Shown here: in pieces, positions 7,945 to 13,684 of the stretch
Position numbering within the stretch: position 1 is the first letter of the stretch
Layout: each line of letters starts with the position of its first letter
Assembly: GCA_046729895.1 (NCBI GenBank)
Contig: JBKPHP010000048.1
Span: 1 to 14,480 of the forward strand
Source of the DNA: DASXBA01 sp046729895
Lineage (GTDB): Bacteria; Actinomycetota; Thermoleophilia; Solirubrobacterales; Thermoleophilaceae
Direction: 5' to 3'
DNA length: 14,480 nt
Notes under the pieces: model-generated
The model's input: only the letters and a program-made list of their open reading frames with translations
The model's database searches: none
Told to the model about the DNA's origin: nothing
Position numbers and translations under genes: made by a program

Positions 7945-10029
7945 CTAGCTGCTGCCCGCGGGCTCGAGCTCCGCGAGCTCGCGCTTGAGCACCTTGCCCG
8001 TGACGTTTCGGGGTAGCTCGTCGAGGAAGACGATCTCGCGCGGCACCTTGTAGCGGGCGAGGTTCTTCTTGACGTACTCCTTGAGGTCGTCCTCGGAGGC
8101 CTTCTTGCCCTTCTCGAGGACCACGAAGGCGCGAAGCCGCTGGCCGAAGTCCTTGTCCTCGACACCGATCGCCGCGACGTCCGCCACGGCCTCGTGCCGG
8201 GACAGCAGGTCCTCGACCTCCTTCGGGAAGACGTTCTCGCCGCCCGAGACGATCATCTCGTCGTCGCGGCCCTCCACGAACAGGCGCCCGTCCTCATCCA
8301 TGCGGCCCACGTCGCCGGTGGCCATCAGGCCGTCGATCACGTCCTTCGCACCACCGCCCGTGTAGCCCTCGAACAGCATCTCGTTGCCCACGAAGATGCG
8401 GCCGGTGTGGCCTGGGGGCAGCTCCGCCCCGCGCTCGTCGTAGGTTCGCACCACCGTTCCGCGCGGCGGCCGGCCGGCCGTGCCGGGCGCGGCGCGCATG
8501 TCCTCCGGGGTTGCGATCGTCGCCCAGGCCACCTCGGTCGACCCGTAGAGGTTGTAGAGCGTGTCGCCGAACTCGTCCATCCACCTGGCGGCGAGGTCCC
8601 CGGGCAGTGCCGAGCCCGAGGCGGCCACGACCTTGAGCGACGAGACGTCGTACTTGCGCCGCGTCTCCTCCGGCAGGTCGAGGATGCGCTGCATCATCAC
8701 CGGCACCACGACGAGCGACTCGCAGCGGTGCCGTGATACTTCGCGGAGGCAGGCCTCCGGATCGAACTTCCGCCGCAGGACGTAGGTGGAGCCGAGGATC
8801 AGCCCGAGCGTGAAGTGGGCGAAGCCCCAGGAGTGGAAAAGCGGCGCCGCAATGTGCGTGACCTGCCGGGAGTTGAGTGGAAGCTTCGAGAGCAGCGCCA
8901 CGGCGGGGTCGATCGACTGGGGGTTGCCACGGGTCGCCCCCTTGGGTGTCCCCGTGGTCCCGCTCGTCAGGATGACCGCGCGGCCCTCCCGCTCCGGGGG
9001 CACGACGGCCTCGTCGTCGCCCGCCTCGATCAGCTCGTCGAGGTTGGGATCGTCGGTCTTCTCCTGGTCGTGCCACGCCACGAAGCGCTTGCGGCGCCTG
9101 CCGGCGTCCTCGAGAAGGCCCGCGAACTCTTCGTCGTAGATGATCGCGACCGGTTTCTCGCGCTTCACGACCTCGGTCAGCTGCGGTCCCGCGAAAGCGG
9201 TGTTCAGGAACAACGCATCTGCGCCGAGCTTCGAGACGGCGACGGTCGCGTCGATGAAGCCGCGGTGGTTGCGGCACATGATCCCCACCCCGTCGCCCTC
9301 CTTGACCCCCGCGTCCGCCAGTGAGTGGGCGAGCTTGTTGGAGCGCACGTCCATCTCGCGGAACGTCACCGTGCCCAGCTCGTCCACCACGGACGGCTCG
9401 TTCGGGAAGCGCTGGGCCATCGCTATGTATCCGGCGGCCGGGCTCCGTCCCCAGCGCGCGAGCGTGGCGAGCACCCGTAGGAGCCTGTCGGGCCGCATCG
9501 GGCGGACCACCCCGCGTTCCACCAGGATCCTCGCGCTGCCGAGGTTGTAGGCCATGCGGCCCACGAGTCCCATTCGCTCGTCGCTCAAGCCGTCGCCCCC
9601 TTCGAGTTCACGCCGCAGATTCTCCAGGCTCTTCTCCAAATTCCTCGCCACCATCGGCGCGGAGAGGCGGTCGGCGATCGTGGCGAGGACGCCGCCCGGC
9701 GCGTCGTAGCTCAGCCGCAGGGTCACGACCGTGCCGCCCCCAGGCGCCTCACGCAGCCGCCAGCGACCCCGCTGGTCTATGCCGGTGATGCTGGTCCAGG
9801 CGAGATCGCGGGGCTCGTCGTACTCGACCAGCTCGATGAGACCGCCGACGTCTGCGGAGCCGACACGCATCCGCATCGAATAGCGCGCCCGGACGCCGGG
9901 CTCCTGGCCGTTCTTCTCCTCGAACCGTGTGATCCCGTGCATCAGGCGTGGCCAATTGGAGGGATCCCCCACGAGCGCCCAGACCTCCTCGCAGGGCGCC
10001 TCGACGACGATCTGCCGCTCGAGCCGCAT
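7945..10029 (-). CDS. SRPBCC (START-like) domain fused to a fatty acyl-CoA synthetase
   Basis: 694 residues from the ATG at 10029. Residues 1-145 are an SRPBCC/polyketide-cyclase-type ligand-binding fold (IVVEAPCEEVWALVGDPSNW, then ...YDEPRDLAW and RGRWRLREAPGGGTVVTL). A short linker (about 144-152) leads into a FadD-type AMP-forming acyl-CoA synthetase. Its core motifs are the P-loop LTSGTTGTPKG (354-364), YGSTE (495-499), TGD (571-573), GRDDEMIVSGGENVFP (587-602) and NVTGKVLKRE with catalytic K679. It should activate a fatty or other carboxylic acid to its CoA thioester. The start overlaps the upstream acyltransferase stop as TGATG, which favours it over an in-frame start 16 codons upstream at 10077. 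The fusion is continuous, with no stop between domains. Substrate length cannot be read from sequence. Confidence 0.92.
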   Translation of the reverse strand: MRLERQIVVEAPCEEVWALVGDPSNWPRLMHGITRFEEKNGQEPGVRARYSMRMRVGSADVGGLIELVEYDEPRDLAWTSITGIDQRGRWRLREAPGGGTVVTLRLSYDAPGGVLATIADRLSAPMVARNLEKSLENLRRELEGGDGLSDERMGLVGRMAYNLGSARILVERGVVRPMRPDRLLRVLATLARWGRSPAAGYIAMAQRFPNEPSVVDELGTVTFREMDVRSNKLAHSLADAGVKEGDGVGIMCRNHRGFIDATVAVSKLGADALFLNTAFAGPQLTEVVKREKPVAIIYDEEFAGLLEDAGRRRKRFVAWHDQEKTDDPNLDELIEAGDDEAVVPPEREGRAVILTSGTTGTPKGATRGNPQSIDPAVALLSKLPLNSRQVTHIAAPLFHSWGFAHFTLGLILGSTYVLRRKFDPEACLREVSRHRCESLVVVPVMMQRILDLPEETRRKYDVSSLKVVAASGSALPGDLAARWMDEFGDTLYNLYGSTEVAWATIATPEDMRAAPGTAGRPPRGTVVRTYDERGAELPPGHTGRIFVGNEMLFEGYTGGGAKDVIDGLMATGDVGRMDEDGRLFVEGRDDEMIVSGGENVFPKEVEDLLSRHEAVADVAAIGVEDKDFGQRLRAFVVLEKGKKASEDDLKEYVKKNLARYKVPREIVFLDELPRNVTGKVLKRELAELEPAGSS

Positions 10030-11027
10030 CAGCCCACGAGAGGCAGGCGGCGCTCGGCCTGCAGCGCGGTCAAGCACCGCTGCATACGCTCGATGATCTC
10101 GTCGTAGACCTCGTCGAGGTCGGGGTTGGCCCCGAACTCCTCGCGGATGTGGATTGGGGGCAGCACCTCAACGGTGATCTTCGCGGGCAGCGGCCAGTGC
10201 CCCAGCATGTCGCCGACGTTCAGCCCCCAGGGGATCGCAAGCGAGATCGGCAGCACCTTGAGACGGAACATGCGGTCGAGCACGAGCAGCCTCGCCAGCC
10301 ACTCCCCGCGCGAGAGGAACAACGCGGTCTCCTGTCCGCCGATCGAGACGACCGGGACAATCGGCACGTCCTTCTCGAGCGCGAGCCGGATGAAGCCCTT
10401 GCGGCCGCCGAAGTCGACCTTGGCGCTCTCCGAGCTCGGGCGGTGCACCTCGTAGTCCCCGCCGGGGTAGACGAGCAGGGCAGCGCCGGAGTCGAGTGCC
10501 TCGTTGGCGTTCCGGGGGTCGGCCGCCACGGTCCCGTACTTGCGGAGGAAGCGCAGCCCGGGCATCGTCAGGACCAGATTGTGCGCCAGCTGATAGAAGC
10601 GGCGCTCGACACCGAAGTAGGTGCTGAAGGCAAGCGTGAAGACCCCGGTGTCCGGGGTCAGGTTCCCGCCGGAGTGGTTGCCCACCAGCAGCACCGGACC
10701 CTCCTCGGGGATGTGGTGGAGCCCGCGGACCTCGGCCCGGAAGTAGAGGCTTGCGAGCATCCACAGGCCCGGCAGCGACTCGCGGATGTAGTCCGGGTCA
10801 CGCTCGTCGAGATCGGCCCGCGGCACCGCGCTCTGCGCCTGTGCCGCCACAGCGCCGACCAGGTCTGCCGCGAGCCTCCCGGCACCACGCAGCGCCGCGC
10901 CCAGGTCGAGCCCGGGCGGCCTGAGCGCGCGCGCCACCCGGTCGCGTGCCTGCTCGGTGACCCCGCCGTCGGGGCCCGCGCCGTTGGAGCGTTGGGAGGT
11001 GTCTCGCGTTCGGGTCCTGTCGCTCAA
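10029..11027 (-). CDS. Lysophospholipid/glycerolipid acyltransferase (LPLAT, MGAT-like)
   Basis: 332 residues. It is predicted to transfer an acyl group from acyl-CoA to a glycerolipid at the membrane. Motifs: VGNHSGGNLTPD (115-126, catalytic H118), LVYPGGDYEVHRP (185-197, the counterpart of the FPEG block), RKGFIRLAL (209-217) and PIVPVVSIGGQE (222-233). The HSGG form and the distant Asp differ from the textbook HX4D of PlsC and fit the MGAT-like branch. The first 80 residues are polar, then Ala-rich. The start is TTG at 11027, supported by GAGGAG 6 nt upstream. The stop overlaps the next gene's ATG (TGATG), so the two are translationally coupled and the synthetase probably supplies its acyl-CoA. 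The exact acceptor is unknown. Confidence 0.88.
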   Translation of the reverse strand: MSDRTRTRDTSQRSNGAGPDGGVTEQARDRVARALRPPGLDLGAALRGAGRLAADLVGAVAAQAQSAVPRADLDERDPDYIRESLPGLWMLASLYFRAEVRGLHHIPEEGPVLLVGNHSGGNLTPDTGVFTLAFSTYFGVERRFYQLAHNLVLTMPGLRFLRKYGTVAADPRNANEALDSGAALLVYPGGDYEVHRPSSESAKVDFGGRKGFIRLALEKDVPIVPVVSIGGQETALFLSRGEWLARLLVLDRMFRLKVLPISLAIPWGLNVGDMLGHWPLPAKITVEVLPPIHIREEFGANPDLDEVYDEIIERMQRCLTALQAERRLPLVG

Positions 11028-11033
11028 GGGGTG

Positions 11034-11039
11034 CTCCTC
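11034..11039 (-). promoter_or_regulatory. Ribosome binding site GAGGAG for the TTG-started acyltransferase
   Basis: GAGGAG sits 6 nt before the TTG at 11027 and is the evidence for using that unusual start codon. Confidence 0.7.
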
Positions 11040-11272
11040 GGGTCGAAGTCTGTCACGCGGCCCGCGTCAGCTCCGGCTCTCCGTCATCGCTGCTCCGGGA
11101 TTGCCCGGGCGGGTACAAACCTACGCCACCCGCGAGCCGTGGTGGGCCGATTGCCCGGTGGATCTGCGCGCCCCCAAGGACGCTACGCGCGGCGGACTCC
11201 CCGCGGATAGGTTGGACTTCCGCCACAACGTTCGGACCTTTCGCGGCCATTTCGTTCCCCCGTCACGTTCGG

Positions 11273-11286
11273 CACACGCGCGTGTG
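11273..11286. promoter_or_regulatory. 14-bp perfect palindrome at the -35 position of the 11310 gene
   Basis: CACACGCGCGTGTG is its own reverse complement over 14 bp. If TACCGT at 11298-11303 is the -10, a -35 with a 17-nt spacer would fall at 11275-11280, inside the palindrome. That is where a repressor or activator site would be expected. Confidence 0.4.
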
Positions 11287-11297
11287 GCGCCGATGCC

Positions 11298-11303
11298 TAC
11301 CGT
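11298..11303 (+). promoter_or_regulatory. Putative -10 element (TACCGT) of a leaderless promoter
   Basis: TACCGT matches TANNNT and ends 6 nt before the GTG at 11310. No Shine-Dalgarno sequence is present, so a leaderless transcript is likely. Confidence 0.35.
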
Positions 11304-11309
11304 GGCGGC

Positions 11310-12272
11310 GTGCGATCGGAGGATGGCCAGGCGAGCATCGAGTGGATCGGGGTGATCCTGCTCGTGTCCGTCGGCCTCGGCGGCCTGGCCATGTTCGTCG
11401 CGCCCGTGGATGGGCGCTCGGTCGGCGGCTTCCTCGCCCACCGCATCGTCTGCGCCGCCCGCCGAGGCTGCGACGACGGCGATGCCGCGCTCGCGAGCGC
11501 GTATGGGCGGCGCGACGCGGCGCTCGTGCGTGCGTACGCGCCGAGCCTCGTGTACGAGCACGGGGAGCCTTCGCTGCCGGTGGACTACAGGCGCTGCCGC
11601 GAGCACGCGTGCGCCGACGCTCCCGACGACCACGACCTCGACACCCACCGCTCGCGCGCCGGCCCGCCGGCACGGGTCTTCACGGGGCGGCTGCGCCGCC
11701 ACGGCCGTCTCTACATCGCCTACTGGCTCTACTACCCCGACTCGAACACGGCGGTGCTCGGCTCGGACAAGGTCTGGAACCACAGCCCGCTCAGGCTGGC
11801 CCGCGGCTACCCGGGCTTCCATCGGGACGACTGGGAGGCCGCGGTGATTCGCATCGACCCGGACGGGTCGGTGTGGGCGCGGGCGAGCTCGCACTCCCAC
11901 TGGCAGGGCTGCAAGCGATTTGCCTGCCGGGGGCGATGGGTCAGAAGCAGCGGCTGGACGCGCGTCTCGCGGGGAAGCCATGCCGGGCACATCCCGGGAG
12001 AGCTTCGACCCCCGCTGCCCGTGCCTCCGTCACGCTGGCCCATGAGACGCAAGCGCCGGCGGGCCCGATTCCAGCCCAGTTTCCCCGGCATCGAGGTGAG
12101 GGAGCGCACAAGCACGGCAGAGGGCCTGCGCCTCGTGGCGCTGGAGACGCTCGACCAGCCCGCCTACCGCCCCTGGACAATGACGTCCAGCCTCCCTGGC
12201 AAAAGGGGAGCTGGAGCGACCTCGAGAAAGGCCAACCGTAGTTGGAACGACCCCGAGGAAGGCCAACCGTAG
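11310..12272 (+). CDS. Prepilin-like N-terminus secreted protein, probably frameshifted near its C-terminus
   Basis: 320 residues as read without a shift. The N-terminus EDGQASIEWIGVILLV looks like a type IV prepilin/class III signal: G6 followed by Q7, with E11 at +5, then a hydrophobic helix to about residue 31. The exported part has six cysteines (48, 54, 96, 101, 201, 206) and a central region with YIAYWLYYPDSNTAV (135-149), GYPGFHRDDWEAAVIRIDPD (166-185), SSHSHWQGCKRF (193-204) and GSHAGHIP (222-229). The DDWE/SHxHW pattern loosely recalls Vps62-like proteins; function unknown. Codon usage deteriorates after P288 (near 12173), while the -1 frame continues as LDNDVQPPWQ and ends SWSDLEKGQP at a TAG (12239-12241). 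The unshifted frame runs through poorer codons and stops at 12270-12272. A one-base loss in the CCCC run at 12170-12173 would explain this. The start is GTG at 11310. Confidence 0.75.
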   Translation: MRSEDGQASIEWIGVILLVSVGLGGLAMFVAPVDGRSVGGFLAHRIVCAARRGCDDGDAALASAYGRRDAALVRAYAPSLVYEHGEPSLPVDYRRCREHACADAPDDHDLDTHRSRAGPPARVFTGRLRRHGRLYIAYWLYYPDSNTAVLGSDKVWNHSPLRLARGYPGFHRDDWEAAVIRIDPDGSVWARASSHSHWQGCKRFACRGRWVRSSGWTRVSRGSHAGHIPGELRPPLPVPPSRWPMRRKRRRARFQPSFPGIEVRERTSTAEGLRLVALETLDQPAYRPWTMTSSLPGKRGAGATSRKANRSWNDPEEGQP

Positions 12273-12273
12273 T
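12212..12273 (+). repeat. Tandem duplication, two 31-bp copies with stop codons
   Basis: Copies at 12212-12242 and 12243-12273 differ at only three positions, all transitions. Each contains GGCCAACCGTAGT with a TAG stop. Because 31 is not a multiple of 3, the same peptide ending is read in two frames: WSDLEKGQP-stop in the -1 frame of copy 1 and WNDPEEGQP-stop in the main frame of copy 2. Confidence 0.9.
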
Positions 12274-12293
12274 TTGGAAGCCGAATTGCTTGG

Positions 12294-12299
12294 TATGAG
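12294..12299 (+). promoter_or_regulatory. Possible extended -10 (TGG-TATGAG) before the SCP2-hydrolase gene
   Basis: TATGAG at 12294-12299 is preceded by TGG, as in an extended -10, and lies 9 nt before the ATG at 12309. TTGGAA at 12274-12279 is too close (14-nt spacer) to be a good -35. A 5-codon frame starting at 12295 ends in an ATGA overlap with the gene's ATG; this is probably chance. Confidence 0.25.
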
Positions 12300-12308
12300 T
12301 TGGATCGG

Positions 12309-13493
12309 ATGAGCCCAGGCACCGCGGCTCCAGCTGCTCACCCGCCCGCGATACTGAGAGAGCTACTCGATCGCTTCGATCCGCACGTGATCGACGTGCC
12401 CGGTGGCCGAGCCCGGATGCGACTTGAGGTCACCGACGGGGAATCCTGGGACGTACTGGTCCGTGGGGTGCACGCCTGGCTGGAGCCGCCGCTCGACGAC
12501 GCGGCGCCCGATGCGCTGCTCAGCGCCGATACGGCCACCTGGGAACGCGTCGCCAGTGACCTGCGCGGCGGCATGGAGGCCTTCCGGCGCGGGCGCCTCA
12601 GGGTGCGCTCGAATCTCCACCTGGGGGTCGGCCTCCTCGCGGCCACGAGCGGGATCACCGAACCAGGCCGGCTCCGCTTCGAGTCGGTCAGGACCCCGGT
12701 GGGCCGACTGTCCACCATGCAGGCGGGCAGCGGCGAGCCGCTGCTCGCGATTCACGGCCTTGGCGGCACGAAGGCCTCGTTCCTCCCCACCATCGCCGCC
12801 CTGGCCGACTCTCATCGGGTGATCGCGGTCGATCTCCCTGGCTCCGGCGAGTCCGAGAAGCCGATCGCGGCGCCGTACGACGCGGCCTGGTTCGCCGGTG
12901 CGCTCACGGGGCTGCTCGACGAGCTCGGGTTCGAGCAGGCACACCTCGTCGGGAACAGCATGGGCGGGCGGGTGGCGATCGAGCTGGGCCTCACCGCACC
13001 GGAGCGCACGAAGCGGATAGTGCTGCTGAGCCCTGCGCTCGCCTGGCTGCGCGACCGCCGCTGGGCGCCCGTGGTGCGAGCGCTGCGCCCCGAGCTCGGG
13101 CTGATCCAGCTCGCCCCGCGGCCGGTGGTGGACGCGGTGGTTCGCCGCCTCATCCCCGGCGCCCAGGACGGCTGGGCCGCCGCGGGCGTCGACGAGTTCC
13201 TCCGCTCCTACCTGACCCCGCGCGGGCGCGCGGCCTTCTACGCCGCCGCCCGCAACGTCTACCTCGACGAGCCGCACGGCGAGGACGGATTCTGGACACG
13301 CCTCGCCGCGCTCTCGCCCAAGGCGATGTTCGTATGGGGGCGCCAGGACGTCCTCGTGCCGATCTCCTTCATGAAGCATGTCGAGCGGGTGCTGCCAGCC
13401 GCCCGCCACGTCGAGCTCGACTGCGGTCACGTCCCGCAGCTCGAGCGCCCCCGAGAGACCCACGCGGCGATCCGGGAATTCCTGGCCGAGTAG
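12309..13493 (+). CDS. SCP2-like domain fused to an alpha/beta hydrolase
   Basis: 394 residues from the ATG at 12309; a TTG three codons upstream is less likely. Residues about 15-112 resemble an SCP2 sterol/lipid-carrier domain (ARMRLEVTDGESWDVLV, SADTATWERVASDLRGGMEA, FRRGRLRVRSNLHLGVGLL). Residues about 120-394 are an alpha/beta hydrolase with oxyanion-loop IHGLGGTKASF (148-158), VDLPGSGES (174-182), nucleophile elbow GNSMGG (S217), acid in WGRQDVLVP (D347) and base in CGHVPQLERP (H374). The triad is complete, so it should be an active esterase, lipase or C-C bond hydrolase acting on a hydrophobic substrate. No signal peptide is seen, so it is cytosolic. It begins 36 bp after the upstream gene's last stop, on the same strand. 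Confidence 0.88.
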   Translation: MSPGTAAPAAHPPAILRELLDRFDPHVIDVPGGRARMRLEVTDGESWDVLVRGVHAWLEPPLDDAAPDALLSADTATWERVASDLRGGMEAFRRGRLRVRSNLHLGVGLLAATSGITEPGRLRFESVRTPVGRLSTMQAGSGEPLLAIHGLGGTKASFLPTIAALADSHRVIAVDLPGSGESEKPIAAPYDAAWFAGALTGLLDELGFEQAHLVGNSMGGRVAIELGLTAPERTKRIVLLSPALAWLRDRRWAPVVRALRPELGLIQLAPRPVVDAVVRRLIPGAQDGWAAAGVDEFLRSYLTPRGRAAFYAAARNVYLDEPHGEDGFWTRLAALSPKAMFVWGRQDVLVPISFMKHVERVLPAARHVELDCGHVPQLERPRETHAAIREFLAE

Positions 13494-13500
13494 CCCGATG

Positions 13501-13574
13501 CGGGGGCCCCTGGGCCGGCTCGGGGACCCCTGGCGTCGCCCGATCGGGGACCTCCCGGCCGGTCCGGGGCTCCC
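13501..13574. repeat. Four spaced G-run/C-run units after the hydrolase gene
   Basis: Imperfect units begin at 13501 (CGGGGGCCCCTGG), 13521 (CGGGGACCCCTGG), 13545 (CGGGGACCTCCCGG) and 13565 (CGGGGCTCCC), at spacings of 20, 24 and 20 bp. A 10-bp palindrome CCCGATCGGG lies at 13539-13548. Lying 8 bp after the stop codon, it may form stacked hairpins that end transcription. There is no T-run. Confidence 0.5.
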
Positions 13575-13590
13575 TCGCGAATTTAGCCTC

Positions 13591-13619
13591 TTGCACCGCA
13601 ACTAGCCGACCCTTAGCGT
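13591..13619 (+). promoter_or_regulatory. Putative promoter for the TIM-barrel secreted protein
   Basis: TTGCAC (13591-13596) and TAGCGT (13614-13619) are separated by exactly 17 nt, in a locally less GC-rich stretch (AATTTAGCC just upstream). The predicted start site is near 13626, leaving a leader of about 60 nt before the GTG at 13685. Confidence 0.45.
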
Positions 13620-13670
13620 GATACCTGCCTATCCGCTGTTCGGGGGAACCGCTCAGGCTCCGCAGGTCCT

Positions 13671-13676
13671 GGGGAG
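13671..13676 (+). promoter_or_regulatory. Ribosome binding site GGGGAG deciding the GTG start at 13685
   Basis: GGGGAG lies 8 nt before GTG at 13685, a good spacing. The frame has no ATG, GTG or TTG between its upstream stop (13619-13621) and this GTG. Confidence 0.45.
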
Positions 13677-13684
13677 CCATCTCG

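Larger units (their letters stand above)
11028..11309. other. Divergent intergenic region, 282 bp
   Basis: It separates the minus-strand acyltransferase operon from the plus-strand prepilin-like gene. It holds the acyltransferase ribosome site (11034-11039), two copies of GATTGCCCGG 50 bp apart (11099-11108 and 11149-11158), a 14-bp palindrome (11273-11286) and a -10-like TACCGT (11298-11303). No convincing gene was seen in either direction, and no clear promoter for the acyltransferase was found. Confidence 0.6.

Noticed and set aside
10030..10077. Upstream in-frame start (16 extra residues) for the SRPBCC-synthetase
   Set aside because: It would overlap the acyltransferase coding end by about 50 bp with no ribosome site. 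The ATG at 10029 gives the TGATG coupling and the natural start of the SRPBCC domain.
11282..12241. 319-codon plus-strand frame overlapping the prepilin-like gene
   Set aside because: Most of it is a shadow with shadow-type composition. Only its last 22 codons (after 12173) look coding, and these are treated as the shifted end of the 11310 gene.
12295..12312. Five-codon frame (MSWIG) overlapping the SCP2-hydrolase ATG as ATGA
   Set aside because: Too short to judge and without a ribosome site; chance is the simplest explanation, and the same bases fit a -10 element better.
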